Below the pieces are notes generated by a model. The model saw only the letters and a program-made list of their open reading frames with translations. It ran no database searches and had not been told where the DNA came from. Made by a program: the position numbers and the translations under genes. This document shows positions 1-26,470 of a stretch of 64,000 nt of DNA, piece after piece; the stretch's first letter is position 1; each line of letters opens with the position of its first letter. Source of the DNA: Eleginops maclovinus (taxonomy: Eukaryota; Chordata; Actinopteri; Perciformes; Eleginopidae); NCBI RefSeq assembly GCF_036324505.1, contig NC_086351.1, positions 1,308,501-1,372,500 on the forward strand. Direction: 5' to 3'.

Positions 1-718
1 TCCTGTCGGCATGATTCCCGTGCACGGCGATGGCTCTCATCACACCTTCCTCCGTGACGCTACATGTAACACCAGCGCCCCAGCCCTGGCGACAGCGTTG
101 CCGTGCCAACGACACCTCGAGATGCGAGACACTTGTCATCTTTGCACGCAGATGTTAAAGTGTCGGCGGAAAAGTTAAACGCCTCGGGAAGGAACGGAGG
201 TGCTTGTGTTTCCTCGCAGGGGTGCAAAAAGTCATCCACTCCCCTGCGCATTTATCACGGCTCTGCTACTTTGATTTGAACATATTTGTCTGTATTTAAT
301 CTGCCAATAAAACCCCAAACTGAGGAGTAAACGTTCATTAGAGTTGCTGCACTCAGCTCGGTAGAGCAAAGGCTAATGCGTTTGTTTTCCATTTGGACTT
401 GAAGCGGAACAAGCTGTGATTTAGGTGAAATATTTCAGTAGTAATAGGGTTATTAAATAGTTCCCAGTAACATTACAACATCTCTGCAGCCACTCTGCTG
501 TACAGTGGGAAGCACATGCTAACCATTATCCTTATTACTGTTCAAAATGGATGATGTCATGTACTGCTGCAATGGGGCCATATAAGGAGAAAAAGACCAT
601 GTGAAACCGGACCACCGTCATCTGGATGCAGAGACCCAAGAACGGACAGTTTAGTTGTCCTCATAGCATCCTATGTCGGAGTACTAATGTCCACAATTAC
701 AACATTCCTACTCTTTTT
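1..718. other. Non-coding stretch, probably mef2d intron
   Basis: No exon could be supported here. The first recognisable mef2d exon begins at 1750, so this is most likely the intron upstream of it. Short open frames on either strand have no recognisable protein features. Confidence 0.5.
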
Positions 719-1650
719 AAAGGGGCCCTATTTTACTCTGTTTCCGGTTCATATCAGTATGTAGCGTCTCTACTTTAAAGAGTCCTCTCCTGCTGATGTT
801 CAGGTGTATATCAGTATGTAGAGTCTCTACGGTGTATATCAGTATGTAGCATCTCTACTTTAAAGAGTCCTCTCCTGCTGATGTTCAGTTGTATATCAGT
901 ATGTAGCGTCTCTACTTTAAAGAGTCCTCTCCTGCTGATGTTCAGGTGTATATCAGTATGTAGTGTCTCTACTTTAAAGAGTCCTCTCCTGCTGATGTTC
1001 AGGTGTATATCAGTATGTAGTGTCTCTACTTTAAAGAGTCCTCTCCTGCTGATGTTCAGGTGTATATCAGTATGTAGAGTCTCTACTTTAAAGAGTCCTC
1101 TCCTGCTGATGTTCAGGTGTATATCAGTATGTAGAGTCTCTACTTTAAAGAGTCCTCTCCTGCTGATGTTCAGGTGTATATCAGTATGTAGAGTCTCTAC
1201 TTTAAAGAGTCCTCTCCTGCTGATGTTCAGTTGTATATCAGTATGTAGAGTCTCTACTTTAAAGAGTCCTCTCCTGCTGATGTTCAGGTGTATATCAGTA
1301 TGTAGTGTCTCTACTTTAAAGAGTCCTCTCCTGCTGATGTTCAGGTGTATATCAGTATGTAGTGTCTCTACTTTAAAGAGTCCTCTCCTGCTGATGTTCA
1401 GGTGTATATCAGTATGTAGTGTCTCTACTTTAAAGAGTCCTCTCCTGCTGATGTTCAGGTGTATATCAGTATGTAGTGTCTCTTTATGTTTCTCATACTG
1501 TCTGTGCTGCAGCACCTCTTTTAACCCTCTGTCTGAAACCAGAGCCCAATATGCTCTGATTGGTTAGCTGGCCAGCTCTGTTGTGATTGATTAAGCACTT
1601 AGAGATGTCCCACCTCCTTAACCTGTCATGTACAAAAATCTCCCTTTAGC
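719..1650 (+). mobile_element. Dispersed repeat family X (non-autonomous, unclassified), copy 1
   Basis: The stretch starts with AAAGGGGCCCTATTTTACTC and runs through the 57-bp array into a tail that reads GTCTGAAACCAGAGCCCA and later GGTTAGCTGGCC. The same tail recurs at about 25890-26070 (+) and, inverted, at about 6110-6345. This shows that it is an interspersed element and not unique intron. No transposase is encoded. A GGGGCCC-type terminus also recurs inverted near 25060-25100. The class (MITE or other) is not established. Confidence 0.6.
781..1484 (+). repeat. 57-bp minisatellite, about 12 copies
   Basis: The unit runs from GTGTATATCAGTATGTAG through CTCTACTTTAAAGAGTCC to GATGTTCAG and is 57 bp long. 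Copies differ mostly at one site (AGCGTCTC, AGTGTCTC or AGAGTCTC) and at CAGGTG versus CAGTTG. Because 57 is a multiple of three, long open frames run through it on both strands. They are a by-product of the repeat and not genes. The array lies inside repeat family X. Confidence 0.95.
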
Positions 1651-1749
1651 TGGAGACCCCCCATGAATCCTTCCTCCAACCCACCTAAAAGTCCCTAGAT
1701 CCCACTTCCTGTGTCTCATTTTCCTCCCTCCATCTCTATGTCTTCCCAG

Positions 1750-15154
<13,405 letters not shown>

Positions 15155-15960
15155 ATCCGCAGAGGGACGGACGGACAGATGGAGGATTGAGATGGAGACG
15201 TGTGGCTTGTGTACATGCCCCCCCACCAGCCCTGATGCCCCCCATTTCCTTCGTCGTGCACACACACATATATTTATACACCGGCCATCGACCCTACTGT
15301 CCACACAGGAAACGCTGACCTCACACAGAAACAAGCATGCTAACACATCTGAACTCTAATGTATTTTCACTCTCACACACACACGAGCCCCAGCGGGTGG
15401 AGCCACCGAACCAGGGAATCTTTGTCTAGACATTCTTCAGCTGTATTTGAATTTCTAATCCGGCCACAAACCTAAATTTGGCCACTTTGACTGTTTCACC
15501 CGACATGTTGACAGCCGCTGGTTTCCCAGCATGCCCTGCGTTTGGATGTTCTGTCTGTGCTGCGGTGCATTGGGTCAGTGCACCGAGCGAGTCGTCACCA
15601 CGGTTGCGTTGTGTTCGCTGTAGATTCTCGGGCCGTTTTTTGCTCTTTTTAAAGCGTGGAGTTTTTTTTGTTGACCTTTAGCGTTTGGATTTGTCTGACT
15701 TTGGAATATGAAGACACTAAAAAGAGAAACTCTTTCCCCAGCCACGACGACGAGACTGATGACCCCCACCCCCTTCCCCTTACCCCCATTCCCCTCCTGG
15801 GTCTTATATTTAATCCGAACCATGCAGACTAGCTGTAAAAACCAGGGACGAGGTAAAAGACTTTTCTTTGAATCAGGGACGAGCTGCAACGGCTCAACAA
15901 CACATGACGCAGATACTCCCAGCTTCGCCCTCACCTTGTCAACTGCAGATGCTGAGAAAG

Positions 15961-15974
15961 GTGTGTGTGTGTTT

Positions 15975-16063
<89 letters not shown>
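15961..16063. repeat. (GT)n microsatellite in the mef2d 3' UTR
   Basis: GT tract of about 50 units with one GTTTGG interruption near 15972. If the UTR call is right, it is transcribed as (GU)n. Confidence 0.95.
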
Positions 16064-16066
<3 letters not shown>

Positions 16067-16630
16067 GTTTGTTACCTCGTTTTTTAAACAAAGTGATGTG
16101 GGGCAAAATGTTCATTCTCAATTTCATCCTGGAGCACACACCTGCGATGCACACAGCTGAATTTATTTTTGTGTTTTGAATAGATAGCTGATGTTCAAAG
16201 GGGGGCGATTGGCGAGGTACCGTGTATATAAGCAATCTGTAACCTTTGTGGCTTTCGTGTGACAGGGATAGGGTGTTTTTGAAGGTATAGATCATATGAT
16301 ACAAGTATATATATTTAAACAGGCGGGCAGCTCTGCATCGGGGGCGGGACAATAGACGACAGGGATTGTATATATAAACTATATATTCGGCAGGATATCC
16401 CTTAACAGGAAAACAAAAAAAAAGCAAAGTTGTTGATTCTCAGCGGATCGGTCTCTTTTTTAATTTATATTTATGCGTGTATATAAAGTGTAATATGTGG
16501 ACGAGCCTAAAGAGGGAGCTGTAGAAAGGGAAAACGTAGCCGCGGTGACTCGGACTGTTTTAGAGAGAGAACGGTTAGGACTCTGTCACTGATGGAGCGC
16601 ACTTTACCTTAACCCCACCCTGACCCATGG

Positions 16631-16643
16631 ACACACACACATA

Positions 16644-16693
<50 letters not shown>
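16631..16693. repeat. (CA)n microsatellite
   Basis: CA tract of about 31 units with an ATACTA interruption. It is oriented opposite to the GT tract at 15961, so one transcript carrying both could pair GU with CA. Confidence 0.95.
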
Positions 16694-16695
<2 letters not shown>

Positions 16696-18020
16696 GCAAA
16701 ATCTGACATTCAGCAGATACAAATCTTTGCACTATTTATTAAATTCTCCAAATTAATGTATTTATTAAAATATAAGGAAAGTGAATTAGTAAATAAAATA
16801 TTTCGACTAGGAAACAATTATTCAAAAACAGGAAATTATTTTTTAATTAAATACAATATCAAAAGTACAACTTCTGATAAGGTCTTTTTATTTATATATT
16901 TGTTTAAAATTATTAATTGCCATTTCTATGACCCTTTTATTATGTGTATCTACTTATCGTGTACATCCACCAATTGTAAACCTAAAATAAAGGAATCATT
17001 ATAAATATTTTTGGATTAATTACGCAACAAATTGCCTGTTTATCGGTGCATCATCTGCATACAGTTAAAGCCAATAAAACAGTCGAGAAAGGCTACGGCA
17101 TTCTGCAGTTCAGACCACCTTCGTTATTTTAAATGAAATTAATGAATTGATCCACAAATGGAAATTGTAATATTTAATTTAAGCATTTGAATAAAATACA
17201 GAAATGAGTAAATAAAATATTTCAACTCGGAAATAATTATTTTAAAAATATTTAATTATTTAAAATAAAATACAATATCGAAAGTACAACTTCTGAAAGG
17301 GTCTTTATATTTATATATTTATTTAAATTTGATCATCGTTTTTGAGTACATCCATTGATTGTAAACCTAAAAAACGTTCACATATTTCTTGATATCAATT
17401 AAGAAACTAATAAACCACTGAAAGAAATTCCATAAGTTGGAGATTTCATTGGGTTTTCTCAGTTTTAGCTACTAAATAAACATCCCAGTAACATCTCCAT
17501 CAGTCCAGTGTCCCATGATGGTCTTATTCCCCCCCCCCCAAAAGCTTTCCACTTTTTTAACAATGTTTGCGGATATAATCTCTACTTATTCTTAAGTACT
17601 TTTGGCATATCAAAGTGTTGAGTATTTGCAGTGTCAGTATAATAAGTATTTTCTGTCACAGACATATCAGAGCGAACACACAGAGAGCGTTTTTTACCCC
17701 CCCACCTTTCCTCTCGGTATAAGCCATGTATTATCTCTCCTTCGTGTGTCGCTGGTTGGCTGTAGTTTTATATTTACGACTATGAAGGTAATAGAAAAAT
17801 GTGAAGGATGTCATTTTTGTACGGGCTCTATTTTGGGTTTTAGTGGGTAGAATTTAAAGATAAATCAGAGTGCAAAGTCACGTATTTATTTTGTCTCCTG
17901 AAAGCACTCCCGTCCTCCGTCGCCGTGCTCGTTAAAAGCTTTAGACGCAGGGTTCGGGTCTCGTTAAGCCGGAGGTCACAGAACCGGTCTGGATCTTTTA
18001 ATGACTCCCTCCCAAATACA

Positions 18021-18045
18021 ACACACAGACACACACACACACACA

Positions 18046-18076
<31 letters not shown>
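18021..18076. repeat. (CA)n microsatellite
   Basis: CA tract with CAGACA interruptions. Confidence 0.95.
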
Positions 18077-18079
<3 letters not shown>

Positions 18080-18132
18080 TCAACTTTTGACACATACCCT
18101 CTGACCTGTCACTCACTCAGTTTGTATTTGAA

Positions 18133-18237
<105 letters not shown>

Positions 18238-18831
18238 TATCCCCCGAGCGTAAACACTTTGACTGTTAAGACTGTTGTTCCCTGAGCTTCGAACAAAAAA
18301 CAAAACAGAAACAAGATGGCGTCCTTTGTTTGTTTGTCAGCGATGGAGCGGGTTTTTTGCAAAAAGACAGAAAGACAATCGTGCGGAGAAAGTTTTAAAA
18401 ACCTGCACCCCCTCCCCCCCGACCCCCCCAACCCACGCCCCTGAATTAAAGCTCCTGTGTAATGATGTTTAGAAGTCTCACTCACTTTCCAGTGTTAATT
18501 TGTGCTGGTGACAGTCTGTTTTTAATCGTTCTCTGAAACATTGATATTATTATACTCACCATCACGACCACAGCTCTCACTGATGGAAGCTGTCATGATG
18601 GGATGGATTTTTTTTTGTGTAGGTTTTAGGCATCTTTTGGATTTTATTTTATTATATAAAAATATTCTATAAATATATTTTTTGTTTTTTTGGGGTTTTA
18701 CTTTGTCGTCTTCTTAAAAAAAAGGGTGTTACTAATGTTGCACGATTTCTATGAACACAAGCGTAGTGATACTAGTACACGTGTGGCGCCGCGACGAAAC
18801 GCTTCAATGCTGCGACTCTGAGTCCAATGTA

Positions 18832-18832
<1 letters not shown>

Positions 18833-18868
<36 letters not shown>

Positions 18869-18898
18869 ACATGTGGGACACACACACACACGCGCGCG
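18833..18898. repeat. (CA)n / (CG)n compound microsatellite
   Basis: CA tract, then GCTGACATGTGGGA, a second short CA tract and CGCGCGCG. Confidence 0.9.
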
Positions 18899-19147
18899 TC
18901 TAACTTATTTCTGAGCAGACACAATGATGTCAATGCATGGGCGACGAAGAGTGAATCATGTTACAGGAACTACAAATGTACTATCCACACGAATATACAT
19001 CACACAGCAAAAAAAAAATGAAAGAAAAAAGTTTAAAATAAATTATAGCTAATATATTGTGTTCGGCTAGTCTGCTTTTCTGTTGTAAAGAAACTCTTTT
19101 TGTTGTTTTTTTTGGAGAATGATATACAATTTGTGTATATTTTCATA

Positions 19148-19153
19148 AATAAA
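19148..19153 (+). terminator. Candidate polyadenylation signal for mef2d
   Basis: AATAAA in an AT-rich setting (TTCATAAATAAAGTATGC), followed by T-rich sequence. It is the best-placed signal before the intergenic region. Confidence 0.45.
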
Positions 19154-19983
19154 GTATGCACTGATATGTTATTACAAATTCTATACTGCTTTTACAAAAA
19201 AAAGTGTTTGTTATTGTACCAAAGTATCCCATTGGTCCCCTCTTACCCGCCTCCCCTTTTTGCGTATGTTTTACCGTATTTTATATATTAAATAGACAAG
19301 TTGACCTACAGGAAGTTTCTCTGTGTGCATTTCTTGCTCTGCCCTGCTGTCTGAAGTGACTGCAGTTCCGTGCGGTCACCACCAGATGGCGCTCCAATGT
19401 TTAGTTCTGCAGGAGGACGAAGCTCAGATTTCCAAAATGCCTCCTTTAGTTTTTTCATCTTTGAGGCTTTTTCAAACTGAAGTACCTCTGTTATAACAAG
19501 GGAAATCCCTGAATCTTTATTATACATTATATTTTGTATGATATACACTACCCTACGTTTTATAAGTGTTGTTCTGTGATGTTTGGAAACCACAGAAATA
19601 AATAGCACTATTTTACTATTAATAATTCATTTTAAAATCTATTTGTTTTTTATTCATAGAAGAATTATTTATTTATTTATTTAATGGTTTCAAATGTTAT
19701 TTACTTAATCTGTAAACCGTTTAATTATTAAAAGCTACATTTCAATTTAAAAACAGACGGGGAACAGAACGCTTTTTATTTAGTTTTTTTCTGACATTTA
19801 GAGTCTTTGATTGAGATTCATCAATATTTAGATTTATTATAATTTAGTCATTTATATCCTATTTTTCACTAATTGTTTTATGAGTTTATTTTGTGGTGTT
19901 CCACAAACCCCCCAAAATGCTAATTATGTATTTATCTATTTTTTTTAATTTTTATGAATCCATTTATTTATTTGATCTTTTTC

Positions 19984-20058
<75 letters not shown>

Positions 20059-20111
20059 CATTATTATTATTATTATTATTATCATTATTATTATTATTAT
20101 CATTATTATTA

Positions 20112-20148
<37 letters not shown>

Positions 20149-20237
20149 CATTATTATTATTATTATTATTATCATTATTATTATTATTATTATTATTATC
20201 ATCATCATCATTATTATTATTATTATTATTATTATCA

Positions 20238-20278
<41 letters not shown>

Positions 20279-20279
20279 G

Positions 20280-20310
<31 letters not shown>

Positions 20311-20364
20311 CATTATTATTATTATTATTATTATTATTGTCATTATTATTATTATTATTATTAT
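19984..20364. repeat. (ATT)n microsatellite with ATC and GTT interruptions
   Basis: About 380 bp of TTA/ATT trinucleotide with scattered ATC, one cluster ATCATCATCATC near 20200 and GTTGTT near 20278. All six frames can be open through it, so the apparent Leu, Ile and Tyr homopolymers are artefacts. Confidence 0.97.
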
Positions 20365-20399
20365 TTATTTAATTCAATTAAACAAAAGCTGCTTTTCAA

Positions 20400-21680
20400 T
20401 TTATGATTTTAGTTTGCACTTTCTGAGGAGCACAGGAAGTATTTTATTCAATACCAAAAAACAATTCAAATACCCCAAAAGTAATACTTATGATCAAACA
20501 GTCATTATTTACACACGTGTTCTTCAGCTCATGCTGATCAATGAGCTACTTTGAGCACAGATCAATACCGGTGACTCTTAATTGATCTGCTGGATCAGGT
20601 CAAAGGTCAAAGGTTGGATATTTTGCTCCCGACGCCGTCAGAGACAAATCTGTGATTATTGGATGTAATTGTAGATGATTTGTCTTCCCTTGGAGCCTTT
20701 TGGTTAAAGTAAAGTCTACAGTGCTAAAAACCAAATCTACAAAGGTATGTAAAACTGTTAGGCCCTTTCGTTGGAACAATCCTAGAGGAATAACAAGGTA
20801 AACGGTGAGTCTTAATATCTCGACAAAACAGGCGATTATTCCTTCATCGCCACAAAGTGTCAAAACTCAGAGTCATTATTCTGTGATGGTGTGTAAACAC
20901 ACAGCTCATAATTACTGTGTTAGCACAGGAACAGCAGCGGGTGTCAACTCTAATGAACATTACAAATAATAACAGGAGAAATAATTACACCCACGCTCGG
21001 CTACACCACAGCTTCTATTTTTAACCAGTGAGCCGTAACACACCTAGAACACACACCTACACATATACATTAACCTGTGTTTTCAAAATGAATATTGGAG
21101 TACTTGGTTCGTTCTGACTGTATATTTTGTACTAAAGTCTAGTACTTTTACATCACTGTGTTCGACCGCTCTAGTTAATGATGCCCTTGTAGATTTAAAG
21201 CAAAAAGCTTCTAAGAGTTTTGATGGACAGTTTTTATTCTTATGTAAAAACAGAGCGACGATAGCCCACATATGAGAGTGTTTTATTTTGAAACTGAGCT
21301 TCAGAATGTCCTGATATTACCTGAGTGGCTAGTCGGGCGGCCTGCTACCACCCTGAAGTGAGTCTGTGATTATGGACGGTCGAAGTTTAGAAAAAAAGTC
21401 AGAAATTTGAAGGAAAGGCAGATTTTGTTTAAGGAAAAAGTGATCATTTTGGAAAAGTTGTCTGACAAAAAGTGTGCATTTTTAAAAGAAGATGATCAGG
21501 GCCACATGAAGAAGGAGTTAGAATAATGAGAAAAAATAATGGGACATTTTTAAAAGTCGAAAAAAGTCAGAAATTTGAAGGAAAAAAAAGCAGATTTTTT
21601 AGGAGTGATCATTTAATAAAATGTATCTGACATTTTTAAAACGACGCGAGGCGAGGAGTCGAGGAAAACTGGAAATGAGA
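20400..21680. other. Intergenic, nothing recognised
   Basis: AT-rich sequence with only short open frames. Two near-identical short stretches (AAAAAGTCAGAAATTTGAAG at about 21393 and 21563) indicate a small local duplication. Confidence 0.4.
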
Positions 21681-21684
21681 AAGG

Positions 21685-21770
21685 GCTTTAGTGTGTTCAC
21701 CTGCCGCCCCTGTGTTTCCACCCCCCTCCCCAGCTGTGTCTCTGTGATAAGTCCTGTGTCTGTCTTCCCT
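21685..21770 (+). mobile_element. Decayed LTR-like fragment
   Basis: TGTGTTCACCTGCCGCCCCT followed by GTGTTTCCACCCCCCTCCCC and AGCTGTGTCTC resembles the middle of the intact solo LTR at 49798-50240 (GTTCACCTGTTGCCCCTGTG). The ends are not definable. Confidence 0.4.
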
Positions 21771-22618
21771 AGTGTTCTCGGTGAGATGGTCTGCTCCTCT
21801 TCCTGGTTTCCTCTGGTTAGTAGTGGTTTAGTTTTTCCTCCATGTGTTGCTTGGGTCATATCTGCTAGCGGCTGAAGCCTTCCTTGTACTTCCAAAGGTA
21901 AGTTGTCACATGTTCCTCTGGTTTTGCATATCAATTAGTCTCCTGTCATTTCAGATCCTGCCTTCCTCCCAGCTCTTGTAATCAGCTCATCCTCTCACCT
22001 CCCCTCAAATACAAAACGTCCCCCGTATCTGATGCCTGTCTAAATAGTTTCCCATTAAAAACATACACTGGTTGTTAGGATGACTCAGGTGATGTTGAAG
22101 GCTATTTTTTACTCATTAGCTTGCCCAGGATCATTTTTTTCAATGGGGTCTGGTGGCTTTTAAGAGCATACATAACCATTTCAGGTCCCCCATCCCATGG
22201 CAAGATAAAGCGTCTTAATATAGCTTCCACTTGAACTCATATTTTTAGGCGTTCCTTTTATTTTAGGTGTCTGCAGCTGCGCCCTCTTCGTCGTTCCTGC
22301 CGGTACAGATACTGTAAATACTGCACTGACTAAATATACTAAGCATCCCTCTGACACAACGCCCTTCAGGGTAGCATCACGCAGGGCTGGCAGACTTCCG
22401 GCTTCAGGTGGCTGGGTGTGTTTGGTATGCGTCCCATGCTTCCACAGAGCATCCCCGCGTCTCCATTTCCACATCACGGGACTGTCTCTGGTCCTGGAAG
22501 AGAAGAGGAGGGGGGTGAGGGTGGGGTCATTACTCAGCGGATGCAGCCGGACGTCAGCTGGTGCCGTCAGCCGGTCCTCACACACACACTCCTGGCTCAA
22601 CAGGGTACTATTAATAAC

Positions 22619-22655
<37 letters not shown>

Positions 22656-23397
22656 ACACATGCTTAGACAGACGTTCAACTGGACAGTCCCTTCAGGGTG
22701 ATCTTATCTTTACCGCGTTTCAGGGGTTAACATGCCTTTACAATGACTCAAGTGTGTTGTGGGGTAATTGAGTACACACCAACAGCTTACTGAGTATATT
22801 CTAGATTTAGTTTTTGCCATCAGTTTTTTTATTTACTGAATAGTTTTATTTTGATCAATAAAATGGCAGCAAAAAGCACTTTTCTACGTTTTCAACAGAG
22901 GACGTAGTGGATATCATTTCACATCTGCACAATTTAAAAAACATCAGACAATAAATGTACATTTCTTAGTAGTTTGGCAACACACACACATTGATATGTC
23001 CTGTTAAACTGTGTAAACACTACAGGTGAATGGGGTAGAAAAGGGAACTAATATAAATATCACCATGAAACGACCTCACTTCTGTCCTGGCATTAAGAGA
23101 AGTCATTTCTATATCGCAAGCTTTCTGGAATATCATGTTTAAAAGTCAAATAAACCCCTGCTTTTCTGTTTAGGGTGGCTTTTGAATCCACAACACAGTT
23201 CCTGAAACGTACCAGAGCATAAAATAAACTCTGCATCAGTTTAGTGTTTGCCTTGTGACAAACATTCTCTTCCTCTTTGCCTTCCTCACATGGGTGTGTC
23301 CCGGCTGCAGACACACTATGGTGTAACTGCATTACACACACTGATCAGATTACTGTGGGCATCTGCTGCACGCACACACACACACACACACACACAC

Positions 23398-23461
<64 letters not shown>

Positions 23462-25880
23462 ACAGGAACTACCTCGCCTACACGACACACAGCTTCATTC
23501 ATCACGCTGATATCCATTTTTATGAATGTCCTAGGAAGTCCTTTGTAACTTCAGATGACTTAAATGTTGTGAAAAGGATTTATCATGGGATGGAGCCCGC
23601 TGTAAACCAGCTGCAGCCACAGATCTCTGTCTCACCCTACAGGTTTATCTGCCCTTATTTGATTGGTTGCTAATGTATTGGCTCTGTGGAAGGACATGTG
23701 GGAGGAATTGGACATGTTGTCGTCTATCATTATTTATTCTACCATATGTTTGATGTCTCTCTGCCGTCCCTCCCACTCTCAATGACCCGGCCATACAAAT
23801 AAATGCTCCTCTGGAGAGCCGTTCTGTCGGACTAAAACTGATCTTCAATTGAATCTTCAATAAAGACCTACAAGTGAAGTCCCAAAGGAAGACGGTCAAC
23901 GTTAAAGACCAGCATGTCCCGAGGTCTCACCTACAGCAGCCCTTATTGCTATAAAAACCTCTGACTGTGAGCTCAGACATCCAGGTCACAACCTTTGCTA
24001 ATATTGTTCTCATGAAGGATTACAGTTTTATTTTGTATTCATGAGCCCCTCTTCTGATCCTGATCCTGGATCAGCAGACCTGCAGATTGCACATCGCAGT
24101 GCAACCGCTGCTCTATTTTAAGTCCCTCTGGTGACAGGATGGGCATCATTTGATGGAGCTGTTAAACTGTCAGATGCCTTGAGCTCTGCAGAGACGGATG
24201 ACTCCTGGTGTTGAGGTGGGGGGGAGGGGGGGGGGTGCAGTGATACATATTGCAACACACCCATTGTCGTCAGTGCATCCTACATTTCTTTACAGGAGCC
24301 TGGGGATTCATTCACATGGTCCAACGATACACTACATTTCAGTCTAGTCTTGCTACTTCTGGAAAAAATGTTGCACAAATCCTCGTTCCTGGTCCCACTC
24401 TGAAGGTAAACCTCAATGCAACGCTGGCCTCTTGCAGGGTTCCAGACTCAGTGGCAGTGGTTTCCTCCCACAGCTCATAGGTGGTTGTGTGCTTTTCCTG
24501 ACATAATGGGAATCTGAAATGGGAGACACCTGCTCCACAGTCCGGCTAAATCAATGACATGAGGAGTAAATCAATGGAGACAGGATGACAGATGGCTTGC
24601 AGAGCACACACACACACTTCCACCAAGACGTTTCCTGTCCTAATGGACCCACACACACCCCCATTGCCAATAATCAGTGGTCATGGCTGGCCCACTGGAT
24701 TGTGTTGAGAGCCAGTGCTGGAGCAGTTTACTACAACATTGAGGGTCCTGTTCTACGTCTCATCTTCACCAAGCCTCAAACTAAAGGAAACCCTGAAAAA
24801 ATGCAAGGATTTCTGACTTTCTGCACCTTTAATCTCCAATCATCCCGGTCGCTCTACAATCATCCCGGTCGCTCTACAATAGTCCTGGTGTTTCCATGTT
24901 ATTCCATTTCAAACGTTTACATTTTGATAAAAAAACATTGTGCTCTTACGATTAATTTCACATATATCGCCTATAAATACAAAATATCCATTAACTAAAA
25001 CATTATAAGACATTAATGCTGCAGAAAGAGCTTTTTGATCATTAAAGCATGGAAACATACAAATATGAGCCTGAACATGAGCAGAATAGGGGCCCTTTAA
25101 ACAATATTTGCAGCCTTGGATCTGTATTTATTCCAATGTGATGGATGCTGTTGGTTGCACAACACCACTGCACAGAGCCTGAAGGGTGTGTCGGGGCTGA
25201 AGTTAATTAGAAATAGACAATAATCTCCACCTTCAGACAGATTGTGTCCGGACTTGGATAGTGTCGTTGTTTCTCTGAAAGCCAAACAGAACTAAATCTG
25301 GTCTGATGTTCAGATATATCTCCATGATTTTATGAAGTAATTTGACCAGAAACATGTTCTAACTGTGCCGATAAGTCACAACAACAACAACAACTCTATT
25401 ATCATCCATGCCCAGTTTCGTGGTACCGGGGGGCTTGTTAGTGAAACTTGGCTCAGGGTGAACGCGTGCTGCCGTCGGCTCGTTTGACCCTCAGTAACGA
25501 GGTTTCCCTGCGTCGCGATGCCAAGAAATGAAATGATTCATGCCGATATCAAAAGATACGTCCCACCTATAAGACGATTAAATGGTGACCACTCATCTGA
25601 GCCAAGTGTGTTTTTAAAATCAGATATCTGTGCCAAACCGACTCAAACACAAACAGCAGGTAGCATTGATGCTCGTTAAAGCCAAACTTCTTCTACATTA
25701 ACTTCACTTTTTTGCATTATAGTGCACACTAACTGAAGTTGAAATGAGAGAAAGGTGATCGTTAGACTGTGATTGTTTAGAAAATGTATATTTACTATGT
25801 TGTGATTGACTAAATTGACTATATTATCGCTCATTTTTACTCGAAGTTAAGAACCTGATCATGAATAGGTTTTGAAACAT
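21771..25880. other. Intergenic, CA repeats only
   Basis: Contains (CA)n at 22621-22660 and 23371-23461, a 20-bp direct duplication near 24836-24880 (CATCCCGGTCGCTCTACAAT twice) and a G-rich run near 24219-24236. No exon or gene is supported. Confidence 0.5.
23371..23461. repeat. (CA)n microsatellite
   Basis: CA tract of about 45 units with one ACAAC interruption near 23398. Confidence 0.97.
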
Positions 25881-26070
25881 GCTCTAATGTTCAGAAAGCT
25901 CTTTATGTCTCTCATACTGTCTGTGCTGCAGCTCCTCTTTTCACCCTCTGTCTGAAACCAGAGCCCAGTCTGCTCTGATTGGTTAGCTGGCCGGCTCTGT
26001 TGTGATTGGTCAACCGATAAGAGATGTCCCGCCCCTTAGCCTATCACGTACCAAGTGTTGGAGCGCTAGC
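25880..26070 (+). mobile_element. Dispersed repeat family X, copy 3
   Basis: CTCATACTGTCTGTGCTGCA, GTCTGAAACCAGAGCCCAGT and GGTTAGCTGGCCGGCTCTGT match 1492-1620 and the inverse of 6110-6345. Only the tail half is present. Confidence 0.6.
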
Positions 26071-26327
26071 CAATGGAAACGCGAGTGTTACTATCTGTCT
26101 TTGTGTTTCCTCCGTCCACCCCTCCCTGATTCTGTCCACCTGTCTCTAAATATCGTTGTGTCCCCAGGCGTTGTTCAGCTTCCCTGTGTGTCAAATGTCC
26201 CTCGTCTCTTCCCGGTTAGCCCTCATTGTGTTTTCTACTTTCCCTTTTTTTCTTACCTTGCCTGCTTTTATTTGTTTCGTGTTTATGTTACCAGCTTTAA
26301 TTAAATGAAGCTCCCTTTTTGCTTTCA

Positions 26328-26470
26328 TACCTGCGGTGGAAGAAGTATTCAGATCCTCTACCCGAGTAAAAGTACCAATTAAGGTTGAATACTCCAATTA
26401 AAGTAAAGTCTTCCATTTAAGATCTCACTCAGTAAAACGTAGAGGTGTTAACACAATATACATAAAGTAT
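26328..26470 (+). mobile_element. Fish dispersed repeat (GTGGAAGAAGTATTCAGATCC type)
   Basis: TGGAAGAAGTATTCAGATCC followed by AGTAAAAGTACCAATT and a run of AGTAAA/TACTC words is a common teleost non-autonomous element start. A shorter relative is at about 58620-58690. Confidence 0.45.

Noticed and set aside
811..1567. Long open frames on both strands with 19-residue repeats
   Set aside because: They are produced by the 57-bp tandem repeat (a multiple of three). There are no splice context or protein features.
19893..20406. Open frames of poly-Leu, poly-Ile and poly-Tyr
   Set aside because: They are translations of the (ATT)n microsatellite.
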